The position numbers and the translations under genes were made by a program. A stretch of 11,907 nt of DNA from JBBRMY01 sp038230595 (lineage in GTDB: Bacteria; Bacteroidota; Ignavibacteria; Tepidaquicellales; Tepidaquicellaceae), in assembly GCA_038230595.1 (NCBI GenBank), contig JBBRMY010000081.1, positions 1 through 11,907 of the forward strand, given 5' to 3'. Under the pieces are notes generated by a model, which did not search any database, had not been told where the DNA came from, and worked only from the letters and a program-made list of their open reading frames with translations. Below, piece after piece: positions 1 to 7,215 of the stretch; the stretch's first letter is position 1, and every line of letters starts with the position of its first letter.

Positions 1-504
1 ATATAAGATACCGAAATAAAAAATAAACTGGTCTCTGTTATCTTTTGCTCGGTCTCTTAGCTGCTTGAATCTTGAATCGCCAACAGGATTTTCAAGTGTT
101 TGTGAAGCAACATACTGAGCTTCGTAATCTTTTGCAATATTATTATAATCAATTATATTATAACCGAAATACCCTCCTAATCCAACAATGATGGGGATCT
201 TCCAATATGATTGATTATAGAACTGACCTAATGATGGAAGTGCAGCTGAGTAAAGAACAGCTCTCAGCGGTGATTTATGCATTACAAATTTTTTAACAGT
301 CTTGATAGTATCGTTAAGTTCATCCGAGAGCAAACTCTGCTTCAATTCACTTTTACTATATGCTGTATTGAAAGGCTTTACCTGGGAATAAGTTACTGAT
401 AGAAATGAAAACGCAAACAAAGAGGCTAAAACACAAAAAGCACCTGAACTGCAGATGCTTTTTGATTTTTCAACAAAATTATTATTTAATAATTTTTTAA
501 AAAT
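1..504 (-). CDS. DUF5683 domain exported protein, partial (3' end outside window)
   Basis: The minus-strand reading frame is open from the window edge up to a TAA at 520-522. It encodes a hydrophobic N-terminal segment (SSGAFCVLASLFAFSFLSV, then TYSQ), consistent with a signal peptide, followed by a linker and the block SPLRAVLYSAALPSLGQFYN and then QSYWKIPIIVGLGGYFGYN. The P-G/S-LGQ-YN-YWK-P pattern is what I know as the hallmark of DUF5683, a family of unknown function common in Bacteroidota. The protein would be exported or membrane-associated. The start is unclear: no ATG or GTG lies in frame ahead of the signal peptide. A TTG at 418-420 would cut the hydrophobic segment, and the in-frame ATG near 282 would remove it entirely. 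I placed the start at an ATT (502-504) only because it keeps a complete signal peptide; an indel in the A/T runs at 491-503 is another explanation. It lies directly downstream of secG on the same strand. The call rests on motif recognition from memory. Confidence 0.7.
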   Translation of the reverse strand, partial: MFKKLLNNNFVEKSKSICSSGAFCVLASLFAFSFLSVTYSQVKPFNTAYSKSELKQSLLSDELNDTIKTVKKFVMHKSPLRAVLYSAALPSLGQFYNQSYWKIPIIVGLGGYFGYNIIDYNNIAKDYEAQYVASQTLENPVGDSRFKQLRDRAKDNRDQFIFYFGILY

Positions 505-515
505 TATATTATACT

Positions 516-914
516 TTATTTAGCCGGTTGTTTGGGCTGCTCTGTTGTATTAGTCGGAGTTTTGTTATCAACCGGAGGCTGTGTGTTGTTATTTACCGGC
601 GGTTGAGTTGTCTGCGGAGGTGTGCTAGGCGGAGGTAACTCTTTTGAGTTTTTCTGAATAATGCTTTCGCTTACTCCTGCACCTGATTTAGTTACATATA
701 TATTTAAAGCCAGACTTCCTAAAAGAAAAACAACAGCTAATATCGTAGTTGCTTTTGTTAAAAAATCTGAAGTTCTTCTTACTCCGAATGCTGATGCCAT
801 ACCAGAACCGCCGAAAGTACCGGCTAGTCCATTACCTTTTGATGACTGAAGCATAACTACTGCTATGAGCATGATGGCTGCAAGTACCAGTAATATTAAC
901 GCAAAAAATACCAT
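516..914 (-). CDS. secG: Protein-export membrane subunit SecG
   Basis: SecG is the small non-essential subunit of the SecYEG translocon in the inner membrane, where it assists SecA-driven export. The 132-residue product has a first membrane helix (MVFFALILLVLAAIMLIAVV) running into the conserved LQSSKGNGLAGTFGGSG loop. A second helix follows (TTILAVVFLLGSLALNIYV). This two-helix arrangement with the MLQSSKG.GL...G motif is diagnostic. I chose the ATG at 912-914 because SecG proteins begin right at the first helix; the longer frame to 965 starts with TTG and adds a basic, unconserved 17-residue extension. The last 40 or so residues form a Pro/Thr/Asn/Gln-rich, low-complexity tail (ELPPPSTPPQTTQPP and onward), longer than in classical SecG. 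The gene is divergent from the DUF4870 gene, with 142 bases between the starts, and is followed immediately by the DUF5683 frame. Confidence 0.93.
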   Translation of the reverse strand: MVFFALILLVLAAIMLIAVVMLQSSKGNGLAGTFGGSGMASAFGVRRTSDFLTKATTILAVVFLLGSLALNIYVTKSGAGVSESIIQKNSKELPPPSTPPQTTQPPVNNNTQPPVDNKTPTNTTEQPKQPAK

Positions 915-1056
915 AATCTTATTTGTTATAAATAGTAATTTACCTCTTTTGGACAGATTTCTCAAGGGAATTATGAGTCTTTTGCACCACTTTAAAAGCT
1001 ATTCTGAATGGAATTTCAATTCATGCCTGATTCACATATTTTTAATAAACAATTTT

Positions 1057-1518
1057 ATGGAAAAAATAGAGAATCTGAGAGATGAGGAAAAGCTTTTATC
1101 GCTTTTTTGCCATTTTTCAGTCTTTTTTGGAGGTTTAGTAGTACCCGTGATCATCTGGGCATATCAAAAAGATAAATCAAAATTTGTGAGATTTCATGCA
1201 TTACAATCGATATTTTCACACTTGCTCTTTTCATTAATAATTGCAGTTATCACAGTGCTTTTTGTTGGAGTAGCATTTGCTACAAATATCTCAGCATTTG
1301 AGCATGCGCCACACAGCAAAGATATGCCGCCTTTACTTATCGGTATGATAATAGTTTTTGCGTTTTTTATTATTATCATGGCATTTGCTTTCATTGGCTT
1401 TTCTATCTACTGGGGTATCAAAGCTTATCACGGATATGCTGCAAAAATTCCTTTTGTTGGAAATATAGTTTATAAAAAAGTTTATGGAGAAAATCCTTCA
1501 GCTTTTCCTAATGTTTAA
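1057..1518 (+). CDS. DUF4870 (Tic20-like) small integral membrane protein
   Basis: This 153-residue protein begins MEKIENLRDEEKLLSLFCHFS and has three to four hydrophobic segments: FFGGLVVPVIIWAY, LLFSLIIAVITVLFVGVAF, PLLIGMIIVFAFFIIIMAF and FIGFSIYWGIKAYHGY. The pattern 'LCHFS..FGG...P.IIW...KDKS.FVRFHALQSI', followed later by a Y.A..G..(Y/F)..P..G pattern, matches the DUF4870 family, whose function is not known and which has distant similarity to Tic20. The frame is open back to 865, but that part overlaps secG in antisense and has no family similarity, so the ATG at 1057 is the sensible start. It stands alone or leads apaG, 153 bases downstream on the same strand. Confidence 0.85.
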   Translation: MEKIENLRDEEKLLSLFCHFSVFFGGLVVPVIIWAYQKDKSKFVRFHALQSIFSHLLFSLIIAVITVLFVGVAFATNISAFEHAPHSKDMPPLLIGMIIVFAFFIIIMAFAFIGFSIYWGIKAYHGYAAKIPFVGNIVYKKVYGENPSAFPNV

Positions 1519-1671
1519 GTTCATTAATATATAAAAATAGAATTCTTTTGGATTTTTTTCTGATGAGATCCAGTTAGACAATTTGAAGGCAGGTTATTTG
1601 CAAAATAAAAAAGTTTAAAAAAATTACTTGAGATATTTAAGAAATAAGATTAATATGAGAATATATAAAAC

Positions 1672-2088
1672 ATGCCAATGACAATTTTAAATTCAGACAT
1701 AACAACAAACGGAATAAGAGTAGAAGTAACTCCTTCATATGTACCGGAAAGATCTGCACCAATCAGGAATGATTTTTTTTTCGTTTACAATATTACGATA
1801 ACAAATAACAGTGATGAAAATGTAAAGCTGCTTTCACGACACTGGACAATAATAAATGCGAACGGCGATACAAATGATATCAAGGGTGACGGCGTTGTGG
1901 GCGAATTCCCATTTCTGAAACCCGGTGAGAACTATGAATATTTCAGTTTCACAAAGTTAGATACTGACTGGGGAACTATGGAAGGAAAGTATACTATGCA
2001 AAAAGACAATAAAGATATTTTTGAGATCGCTATAGGAAGATTTTATCTTGTGGCAGAAGAAGTTGCAGAAGAAGTGAGTGATATGTAG
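1672..2088 (+). CDS. apaG: ApaG family protein
   Basis: ApaG is a small all-beta (fibronectin-III-like) domain protein. In enterobacteria it is linked to Co2+/Mg2+ tolerance; its biochemical role is unsettled. The 138-residue product shows the family signature in order: TTNGIRVEV near residues 11-19, FFVYNITITNNSDENVKLLS around 36-55, RHWTIINANGD at 56-66, GDGVVGEFPFLKPGENYEY at 72-90 and GTMEGKYTM at 101-109. It is slightly longer than the usual 125 or so residues because of an acidic C-terminal tail (AEEVAEEVSDM) made by a 12-base tandem repeat. The start could be the ATG at 1672 or the one at 1678 (MTILNSD); nothing resembling a Shine-Dalgarno site decides it, as is usual in Bacteroidota-like genomes. 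A strong terminator follows the stop by about 30 bases. Confidence 0.92.
   Translation: MPMTILNSDITTNGIRVEVTPSYVPERSAPIRNDFFFVYNITITNNSDENVKLLSRHWTIINANGDTNDIKGDGVVGEFPFLKPGENYEYFSFTKLDTDWGTMEGKYTMQKDNKDIFEIAIGRFYLVAEEVAEEVSDM
2053..2076 (+). repeat. 12-base tandem repeat in the apaG 3' end
   Basis: Two adjacent copies of GCAGAAGAAGTK (11 of 12 bases identical) encode the repeated AEEV-AEEV part of the ApaG C-terminal tail, beyond the conserved domain. It looks like a slippage duplication in a dispensable region. Confidence 0.6.
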
Positions 2089-2120
2089 GGGGGTAGTAAC
2101 CGGTATTTATATTTAAAAGC

Positions 2121-2159
2121 GACCTGACAGGGAAACGAACCTGTCAGGTCTTTTTTTTT
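2121..2159 (+). terminator. Rho-independent terminator downstream of apaG
   Basis: A perfect 11-bp stem (GACCTGACAGG at 2121-2131, CCTGTCAGGTC at 2140-2150) with an 8-base loop (GAAACGAA) is followed by nine T residues. It ends transcription from apaG. Read on the opposite strand, the stem is followed by GCTTTTAAAT, so it may also act weakly on transcripts coming from the convergent polyprenyl synthase gene. Confidence 0.93.
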
Positions 2160-2160
2160 G

Positions 2161-2186
2161 CGTTCCGAAGCTGGAGCTTCGGAACG
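2161..2186. repeat. Perfect 12-bp inverted repeat (hairpin A)
   Basis: CGTTCCGAAGCT, a GG spacer, and AGCTTCGGAACG form a perfect 12-bp stem with a two-base loop. It starts one base after the terminator's T-run and has no T-run of its own on either side, so it is not a second simple terminator. Its outer arm CGTTCCGA is shared with the inner hairpin at 2208-2225, which suggests a repeat family at intergenic sites. Confidence 0.8.
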
Positions 2187-2195
2187 AGGAGGATG

Positions 2196-2240
2196 GCCGT
2201 TGGTGACGTTCCGATAAATCGGAACTCAAACACCAACGGC
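2196..2240. repeat. Nested inverted repeat (hairpin within a hairpin)
   Basis: The outer arms GCCGTTGGTG (2196-2205) and CACCAACGGC (2231-2240) pair over 10 bp. Inside lies a second perfect palindrome, GTTCCGAT (2208-2215), AA, ATCGGAAC (2218-2225). Asymmetric unpaired bases AC and TCAAA separate the two stems. With hairpin A, three perfect stems counting outer and inner separately fit into 80 bases between the terminator and the 3' end of the convergent polyprenyl synthase gene. The location fits a REP-like or other small palindromic repeat; no coding frame is visible in 2089-2274. Confidence 0.75.
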
Positions 2241-2274
2241 GGCAGAAATAAAATTTACGATCGGTACATGCAGA

Positions 2275-3243
2275 TTAATGATTTCTGATCTCGAGGTAGT
2301 TCAGGAGGTCGGTTAAGGAATCTTTTACTTCACTATTCTTAAAATCCTTAATTGAATCCTTAGCTTTTAAAGAATACTCTTCCATTTTCTCAATGGCGTA
2401 ATCTATTCCGCCATACTCATAAACAAAATCATAAACATCCTTAAACTTCTTCAGCGAATCACTTTTTATCAGCTTCATCATTTCTGCTGACTTTTTCTTC
2501 GGAGCATTTGCTAAGGCTTTTATAAGAGGCAGAGTGAACTTCTTTTCTTTCAGGTCATTACCTGTCGATTTACCAAGTAATTTTTTTCTTCCGGCGTAAT
2601 CAAGAATATCATCCTGTATCTGAAATGCTATTCCCAGATTTTCACCATATGAACCAAGCTTTTCAACGATCTCTTCATCATCAGTTACGCTAAGTCCGCC
2701 TATCATGCAGCATGCTCTGAACAAAGAAGCGGTCTTGTCAGAAATAACTTTAAAGTAAGTTGCTTCAGTTGCATCAAAGTTACGAGCTTTCTGGATCTGA
2801 AGAAGCTCCCCTTCGCTCATTCTTCTTACTGCTTCTGAAGTTATTTTAAGAAATCGAAACTCATTATTATCCAGAGAAAGCAGAAGTCCTTTTGAAAGAA
2901 GATAATCCCCCATCAGAACGGAGACTTTATTTTTCCAGACTGCATTGATAGAAGCAAGTCCTCTCCTTGTTTTTGCATCGTCTACAACATCATCATGAAT
3001 AAGCGTTGCCGTATGAAGGAGTTCAACGAGATTAGCAGCTATGTAAGTTCTTTCATTTACTTTGCCGCAAAGCTTTGCAGAGAGTATTACCAGAGCCGGT
3101 CTTATCTTTTTTCCTTTTTGTCTGAGAATATACCTTGTGATCAGATCGATCAGGGCAACATTGGATTTCAGGGCTTTAGAGAACTGATCCTGAAAAATAT
3201 CCAGCTCTTTACTTATGGGACTTGTAATTTTTTTTAGATCCAA
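2275..3243 (-). CDS. Long-chain trans-polyprenyl diphosphate synthase
   Basis: This all-alpha prenyltransferase adds isopentenyl diphosphate units to an allylic primer, giving a long prenyl diphosphate, most often the quinone side chain (octaprenyl/heptaprenyl type). The 322-residue protein has the substrate motif KGKKIRPALVIL (43-54). The first aspartate-rich motif is LIHDDVVDDAKTRRG (81-95, with D84, D85, D88) and the second is FQIQDDILDYAG (207-218, with D211, D212, D215). These are followed by GKSTGNDLKEKKFTLPL (224-240). Small residues (A79, T80) ahead of the first motif leave the product tunnel open, pointing to a long product rather than farnesyl or geranylgeranyl diphosphate; the exact chain length cannot be read. 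The start is TTG (3241-3243): an in-frame TGA lies shortly upstream and no ATG fits. It is 36 bases downstream of tatC and probably co-transcribed with it. Confidence 0.92.
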   Translation of the reverse strand: MDLKKITSPISKELDIFQDQFSKALKSNVALIDLITRYILRQKGKKIRPALVILSAKLCGKVNERTYIAANLVELLHTATLIHDDVVDDAKTRRGLASINAVWKNKVSVLMGDYLLSKGLLLSLDNNEFRFLKITSEAVRRMSEGELLQIQKARNFDATEATYFKVISDKTASLFRACCMIGGLSVTDDEEIVEKLGSYGENLGIAFQIQDDILDYAGRKKLLGKSTGNDLKEKKFTLPLIKALANAPKKKSAEMMKLIKSDSLKKFKDVYDFVYEYGGIDYAIEKMEEYSLKAKDSIKDFKNSEVKDSLTDLLNYLEIRNH

Positions 3244-3279
3244 AAAACTATTATTTAAATTTCAATATATGTTTCTGCT

Positions 3280-4068
3280 TTATACTTCAGCCGGTAATTC
3301 AGAATCAGGGTCTTCTTTTTTCTGCGACATCTTGCAGATAATTATACTTATTTCATAAAGAATTACGAGTGGAACTCCGAGCAGTATCTGGCTTGTTATA
3401 TCCGGACCAGGAGTAACAATTCCTGCAACAAGAAGAATAATAACCACAGCATGTCTCCTGTATTTCTTCATGAACCATGGCTTCAGGATTCCGATCTTTG
3501 AAAGAAAAAACGAAACCATTGGGAGCTCAAATACAACTCCTGCGGCTATCATTACAGAAATAATAAAATCATAGTACTCATCAACGGCTATAATATTTTT
3601 AACCTGGACAGAGCCAAAACTTGCAAAAAAGCCAAGCGATGCAGGCAACATCATATAATATGCGAAAACTATACCTGACAGAAAGCAGAGGGAGGAAAAA
3701 ACAACTATCTTACCAATGTATTTTGATTCCGAAGGCTTTAATGCAGGCTCGATAAATTTCCATAACTGATATAATATATTGGGAATGCTTAGAATAACTC
3801 CGCAGGTTATTATTACCTCAATATAGAGTGAGAATTGTCCATATGGCCGTATGTTCTGAAGCTCAAGAGGTGGAATTGTGAGAGATGCAGGTCTTAAAAG
3901 AACTACATTCATGATCCAATCAATGAAATATGCTGCAATACCCCCGCCTACAAGAACTCCAATTACTGCTTTTATAATTCTCCAGCGAAGCTCTTCGAGA
4001 TGCTCAAAAAAGCCCATCCCTCCTTCATCGTTGTCACCTACAGATTTTTTCTTTTTACCGAAGATCAT
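3280..4068 (-). CDS. tatC: Sec-independent (Tat) translocase subunit TatC
   Basis: TatC is the six-helix inner-membrane receptor for twin-arginine signal peptides in the Tat export pathway of folded proteins. The 262-residue product starts with a basic cytosolic stretch (MIFGKKKKS) and the conserved MGFFEHLEELRWRI (18-31), whose E26 and R28 correspond to the signal-peptide-binding face. Further landmarks are ILYQLWKFIEPALKPSE (98-114, with E114 equivalent to the conserved loop glutamate) and TPGPDITSQILLGVPLVILY (219-238). Hydrophobic segments are visible at about 32-52, 80-100, 120-145, 165-190, 206-220 and 226-246. The acidic tail KKEDPDSELPAEV is unremarkable. The start is the ATG at 4066-4068, with no competing start. 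No tatA/tatB gene is in the window, so the partner must be elsewhere. The gene lies 60 bases after glyA. Confidence 0.95.
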   Translation of the reverse strand: MIFGKKKKSVGDNDEGGMGFFEHLEELRWRIIKAVIGVLVGGGIAAYFIDWIMNVVLLRPASLTIPPLELQNIRPYGQFSLYIEVIITCGVILSIPNILYQLWKFIEPALKPSESKYIGKIVVFSSLCFLSGIVFAYYMMLPASLGFFASFGSVQVKNIIAVDEYYDFIISVMIAAGVVFELPMVSFFLSKIGILKPWFMKKYRRHAVVIILLVAGIVTPGPDITSQILLGVPLVILYEISIIICKMSQKKEDPDSELPAEV

Positions 4069-4128
4069 TCGAGATCATTTATATGAATCAATAATTATAT
4101 AATATACGGGATCCATATACTAACCGAT

Positions 4129-5421
4129 TTATTTATATAGCGGAAATTTCGAGGTAAGCTCTTTTACTTCTGCAAGCACATCCTTTTTTACAGATTCGTT
4201 TTTCGGATCTGAAATAACCTTATTTATCAATCTGGCTATAAGCTCCATTTCGGGCTCTTTCATTCCGCGGGTTGTAAGCGCAGGTGAGCCTAATCTGATA
4301 CCGCTTGTAATTAAAGGTGACTTATCATCGAAAGGGACAGAATTTTTATTACACGTAATTCCTACAAGATCTAAAGTTTCCTGAGCAGCTTTACCGGAAA
4401 TATTTTTATTTCTGAGATCTACAAGAATAAGATGATTATCAGTACCGCCAGAAATAACTTTAAAGTCATACGAGATCATCTTTGCAGCAAGAGCCTGAGC
4501 ATTTTTGATAACCTGCTTACCATAATCAGTAAAATCATCCTGCAATGCTTCTTTAAATGCAACAGCCTTTGCAGAAATAACATGCATCAATGGTCCCCCC
4601 TGAATTCCGGGCATTACCATAGAATCAATAAGCTCACTCATATTCTTTGTTCTGCCTGATTTAGGAGCAACAAGACCGAATGGATTCTCAAAATCTTTTC
4701 CCATTAATATCATTCCGCCTCTGGGACCTCTGAGTGTTTTATGAGTTGTAGTTGCAACTATATGACAATGAGCAATAGGATCCGGTAATAATTTTTTAGC
4801 TATCAATCCTGCGGGATGAGCAATATCTGCAAATAAAAATGCTCCGCATTTATCTGCTATCTCCCTGAATTTTTTATAATCAATTGCTCTTGAATATGCA
4901 CTTGCACCGACTGTAATAAGCTTCGGCTTTTCTTTCATTGCTGTTTCTTCAAGCTTGTTGTAATCCAGAAGCTCGGTTTTTGCATCAATTCCATACTGCA
5001 CAAAATTGTAAAACTGCCCTGAGAAATTAACAGGAGAGCCGTGAGTCAGATGACCACCGTGAGAAAGATCCATTCCCATTACCTTATCACCCGGCTTGAC
5101 AAAAACAAAATACACAGCCATGTTTGCCTGTGAGCCTGAATGAGGCTGAACATTAACATACTCAGCTCCGAATAATTCCTTAGCTCTGTTCCTTGCAATA
5201 TCTTCAATGACGTCAACATATTCACATCCGCCGTAATATCTTTTTCCGGGATACCCTTCGGCATATTTATTAGTAAGTACAGAACCCTGGGCTTCCATAA
5301 CTGCATTCGAAACAAAATTTTCAGATGCTATCATTTCAAGATTTTCAGACTGACGGTTCCTTTCAGATGTTATTCCTCCGAAAATATCAGCGTCAAATGA
5401 TTTCAGGTTTTCTGTATTCAT
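4129..5421 (-). CDS. glyA: Serine hydroxymethyltransferase
   Basis: This cytosolic PLP enzyme interconverts serine plus tetrahydrofolate with glycine plus 5,10-methylene-THF, supplying one-carbon units. The 430-residue length is typical for bacterial enzymes. Visible signatures are RQSENLEMIASENF (23-36), the tetrahydrofolate/substrate region NKYAEGYPGKRYYGGCEYVD (51-70), QPHSGSQAN (92-100), FADIAHPAGLI (197-207, with D199 and H202 near the cofactor) and the PLP Schiff-base motif TTTHKTLRGPRGG (224-236, lysine K228). GIQGGP follows, and later SGIRLGSPALTTRGM. It begins at ATG 5419-5421, 21 bases after the rpiB stop, and precedes tatC on the same strand. Nothing unusual is seen; identification is very secure. 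Confidence 0.98.
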   Translation of the reverse strand: MNTENLKSFDADIFGGITSERNRQSENLEMIASENFVSNAVMEAQGSVLTNKYAEGYPGKRYYGGCEYVDVIEDIARNRAKELFGAEYVNVQPHSGSQANMAVYFVFVKPGDKVMGMDLSHGGHLTHGSPVNFSGQFYNFVQYGIDAKTELLDYNKLEETAMKEKPKLITVGASAYSRAIDYKKFREIADKCGAFLFADIAHPAGLIAKKLLPDPIAHCHIVATTTHKTLRGPRGGMILMGKDFENPFGLVAPKSGRTKNMSELIDSMVMPGIQGGPLMHVISAKAVAFKEALQDDFTDYGKQVIKNAQALAAKMISYDFKVISGGTDNHLILVDLRNKNISGKAAQETLDLVGITCNKNSVPFDDKSPLITSGIRLGSPALTTRGMKEPEMELIARLINKVISDPKNESVKKDVLAEVKELTSKFPLYK

Positions 5422-5442
5422 TTTATATTGATTTAAAAATTT

Positions 5443-5886
5443 CTAACATCCTGTTAGTTCTGTTATCTCTTCAATTCTTCTTTCATGCCTTCCGCCTTCA
5501 AATTCCGTATTAAGAAATTTTTCAACGCACAATATCGTTTCATCTTCAGAGGTAAAATCAGATGCAAGGCTAAGAACGTTTGCATTGTTATGCCTTCTGC
5601 ACATCTCTGCAAGCTTCTGCTCATACGCAACAGCAGATCTTACGCCTTTTACTTTATTTGCAGTGATACATACTCCGATCCCGCTGCCGCAAACTACAAT
5701 TCCTCTTTCTACTGTTCCGTCTGCTACAGCTTTTGCAACACGTGCTGCAAAAAGCGGATAATCTACACTTTCTTCTGAATCAGTTCCGAAATCAGTTACT
5801 TCGAATTTATTATCCAGAAGATATTTTTTTACAAGCTCTTTGTATTTAAAGCCTCTATGGTCTGCTCCGATAGCGATCTTTAACAT
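5443..5886 (-). CDS. rpiB: Ribose-5-phosphate isomerase B (RpiB/LacAB family)
   Basis: RpiB interconverts ribose 5-phosphate and ribulose 5-phosphate in the non-oxidative pentose phosphate pathway. The 147-residue product has IAIGADHRGFKYKELVK (4-20, with D9 and H10), SVDYPLFAARVA (40-51), GIVVCGSGIGVCITANKVKG (62-81, catalytic base C66 and phosphate loop) and RRHNNANVLSLAS (97-109, with H99 and N100). The overall size and the CGSGIG cysteine fit RpiB; the paralogous LacA/LacB subunits look similar, but no lactose or galactose genes are nearby. The start is ATG 5884-5886. It lies 11 bases after the stop of the upstream outer-membrane protein gene, which suggests co-transcription, and 21 bases before glyA. 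Confidence 0.95.
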   Translation of the reverse strand: MLKIAIGADHRGFKYKELVKKYLLDNKFEVTDFGTDSEESVDYPLFAARVAKAVADGTVERGIVVCGSGIGVCITANKVKGVRSAVAYEQKLAEMCRRHNNANVLSLASDFTSEDETILCVEKFLNTEFEGGRHERRIEEITELTGC

Positions 5887-5897
5887 TTCTGAAGTCT

Positions 5898-7163
5898 TTA
5901 GTTTTTTTCTTTATCACGTCTGATGAACCAAAGCTCACCGAAGTTAATTCCGGCAGAAAGATTCAGAATATCTTCCTTAATAAGACCATTATCATTATTA
6001 CCTCTGCGTGAGTATGTAAAAGCCATATCTAAAGAATTATAAGTACCTAAAGGAATTCCGATGCCTGTAGAAACTCCGTACCTGTCAACACTTTGAGTGT
6101 TAACTTTAAAATATGAATTTTCATAAAATGCACCGAATCTGAAAGTATATTTATTAAGCCCTTCTCCGTTTTCAAGCGGCATTATTTCCACACCTAAGCC
6201 GGCTCTTAAAGAACTTTTATAAGAATTCTGGATCACTCCGAAAGCTGTAAAGTTCTCCCAGTTCTGAAGGATCATATCAGTGGAAACCATGTATCTGTTA
6301 CCGACTTTTTTAGAAATACCAAAACCCATTCTTGAAGGAATTTCAATATCACCTTCGTGTAATGATACAGTATCATTCGGAAGACTTGCACCGAAAATAC
6401 CATCTACCTTGGAATGAAGATTCAGCTTCGACTCATAAAAAAATCCTGCATAAAGATCTTTTAAAGATCTTGATCTCGACATCGCACCGAAATCAAGAAC
6501 GAAGCCGCCTTTAAAGCTGGAAGTATGAAAATCATTTTCATGACTTTTAACTGTATTGCTTACACCTGCAGTATTGAAATTTACATAGGTGAGATCCTTT
6601 ATATTTCCGAATGAAAACAAATAATCTGCTCCGATGTTAAAACCTTTCACGGGGGCATAACTCAGTCCGAAGTTCAACTGTGAAACTCCGCCTTTACCTG
6701 CATAAGTTTCAGTTGTATTAATTCCTCCTGTTACTACATTTCTCTGGAAATTATAATTTACAGTACTATATGGATTAAATCCCAAGCCCATAACAAGTCC
6801 GTTCTTCGGGCTCATAGGAATACCAATATTCACACCGAGGGGATTTGCATTAGAAGAGTTAACGCTTTTTAAAGAATTAGATGACTTCAGCATGTCGTAA
6901 TTGAACAGAATGGAGAATGTAGTATTTGTAAGCTGAAATCTTGCTGCCGGATTGATATTGTTTATATAATTTCCTGGCAGCGCTATACCCTGAATTCCCA
7001 TACCTGTTGAACGCATTGCAGTGTTATAATTTATGTGGCCTATGCCGAATACATCATAAACAGAGCCTGCATTATATTCATCTGTCGGAACTGTCTGTGC
7101 AAATGAAAAACCGGCGGTAAAAATTATTATTAAAAGAAAAAAAATCTTTTTTGTCATTAACAT
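5898..7163 (-). CDS. Outer-membrane beta-barrel protein (PorV/FadL-like)
   Basis: The 421-residue protein starts with a clear signal peptide (MTKKIFFLLIIIFTAGFSFA, then Q), so it is exported. The mature part opens with a conserved-looking region, YNTAMRSTGMGIQGIALPGN then YINNINPAA, resembling the N-terminal 'A-R..GMG...A......NPA' pattern of PorV/PorQ and FadL/OmpP1 barrels. The rest consists of alternating hydrophobic/aromatic short strands (FSILFNYDML, GLVMGLGFNPYSTVNYNF, GFNIGADYLFSFG, KYTFRFGAFYENSYF, SLDMAFTYSRRG), as in a beta-barrel of roughly 14 strands. The protein ends NLSAGINFGELWFIRRDKEKN. No specific substrate can be assigned. The start may be ATG 7161-7163 or the ATG two codons later (7155-7157), which gives a cleaner MTKK N-terminus. 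It sits between the DUF4270 lipoprotein gene (52 bases away) and rpiB (11 bases). Confidence 0.75.
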   Translation of the reverse strand: MLMTKKIFFLLIIIFTAGFSFAQTVPTDEYNAGSVYDVFGIGHINYNTAMRSTGMGIQGIALPGNYINNINPAARFQLTNTTFSILFNYDMLKSSNSLKSVNSSNANPLGVNIGIPMSPKNGLVMGLGFNPYSTVNYNFQRNVVTGGINTTETYAGKGGVSQLNFGLSYAPVKGFNIGADYLFSFGNIKDLTYVNFNTAGVSNTVKSHENDFHTSSFKGGFVLDFGAMSRSRSLKDLYAGFFYESKLNLHSKVDGIFGASLPNDTVSLHEGDIEIPSRMGFGISKKVGNRYMVSTDMILQNWENFTAFGVIQNSYKSSLRAGLGVEIMPLENGEGLNKYTFRFGAFYENSYFKVNTQSVDRYGVSTGIGIPLGTYNSLDMAFTYSRRGNNDNGLIKEDILNLSAGINFGELWFIRRDKEKN

Positions 7164-7215
7164 ATATTGTTAAAAATTATCGTGAAAAATTTTAAATTAG
7201 CTAATTGCTTCGTGT

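Noticed and set aside
915..965. Upstream extension of secG to a TTG at 965
   Set aside because: It adds a basic 17-residue stretch ahead of the first helix that SecG proteins normally lack, and an ATG exists exactly at the helix start (912-914).
865..1056. Longer start for the DUF4870 gene
   Set aside because: The extension overlaps secG in antisense and shows no DUF4870 similarity; the ATG at 1057 starts the conserved domain.
1519..1671. Possible small gene or RNA between the DUF4870 gene and apaG
   Set aside because: The 153 bases are AT-rich with no strong stem-loop and no convincing reading frame; most likely leader sequence for apaG.
2161..2240. Palindromes as additional rho-independent terminators
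   Set aside because: Neither hairpin is followed by a T-run on either strand, unlike the true terminator at 2121-2159.
2161..2240. Palindrome cluster as a CRISPR array
   Set aside because: There is no regularly spaced direct repeat with unique spacers; the elements differ in size and only share a short arm.
5443..5886. RpiB-like gene as LacA/LacB galactose-6-phosphate isomerase
   Set aside because: It is a single gene with no paired subunit and no lactose or tagatose pathway genes nearby; the position beside glyA fits a housekeeping rpiB.
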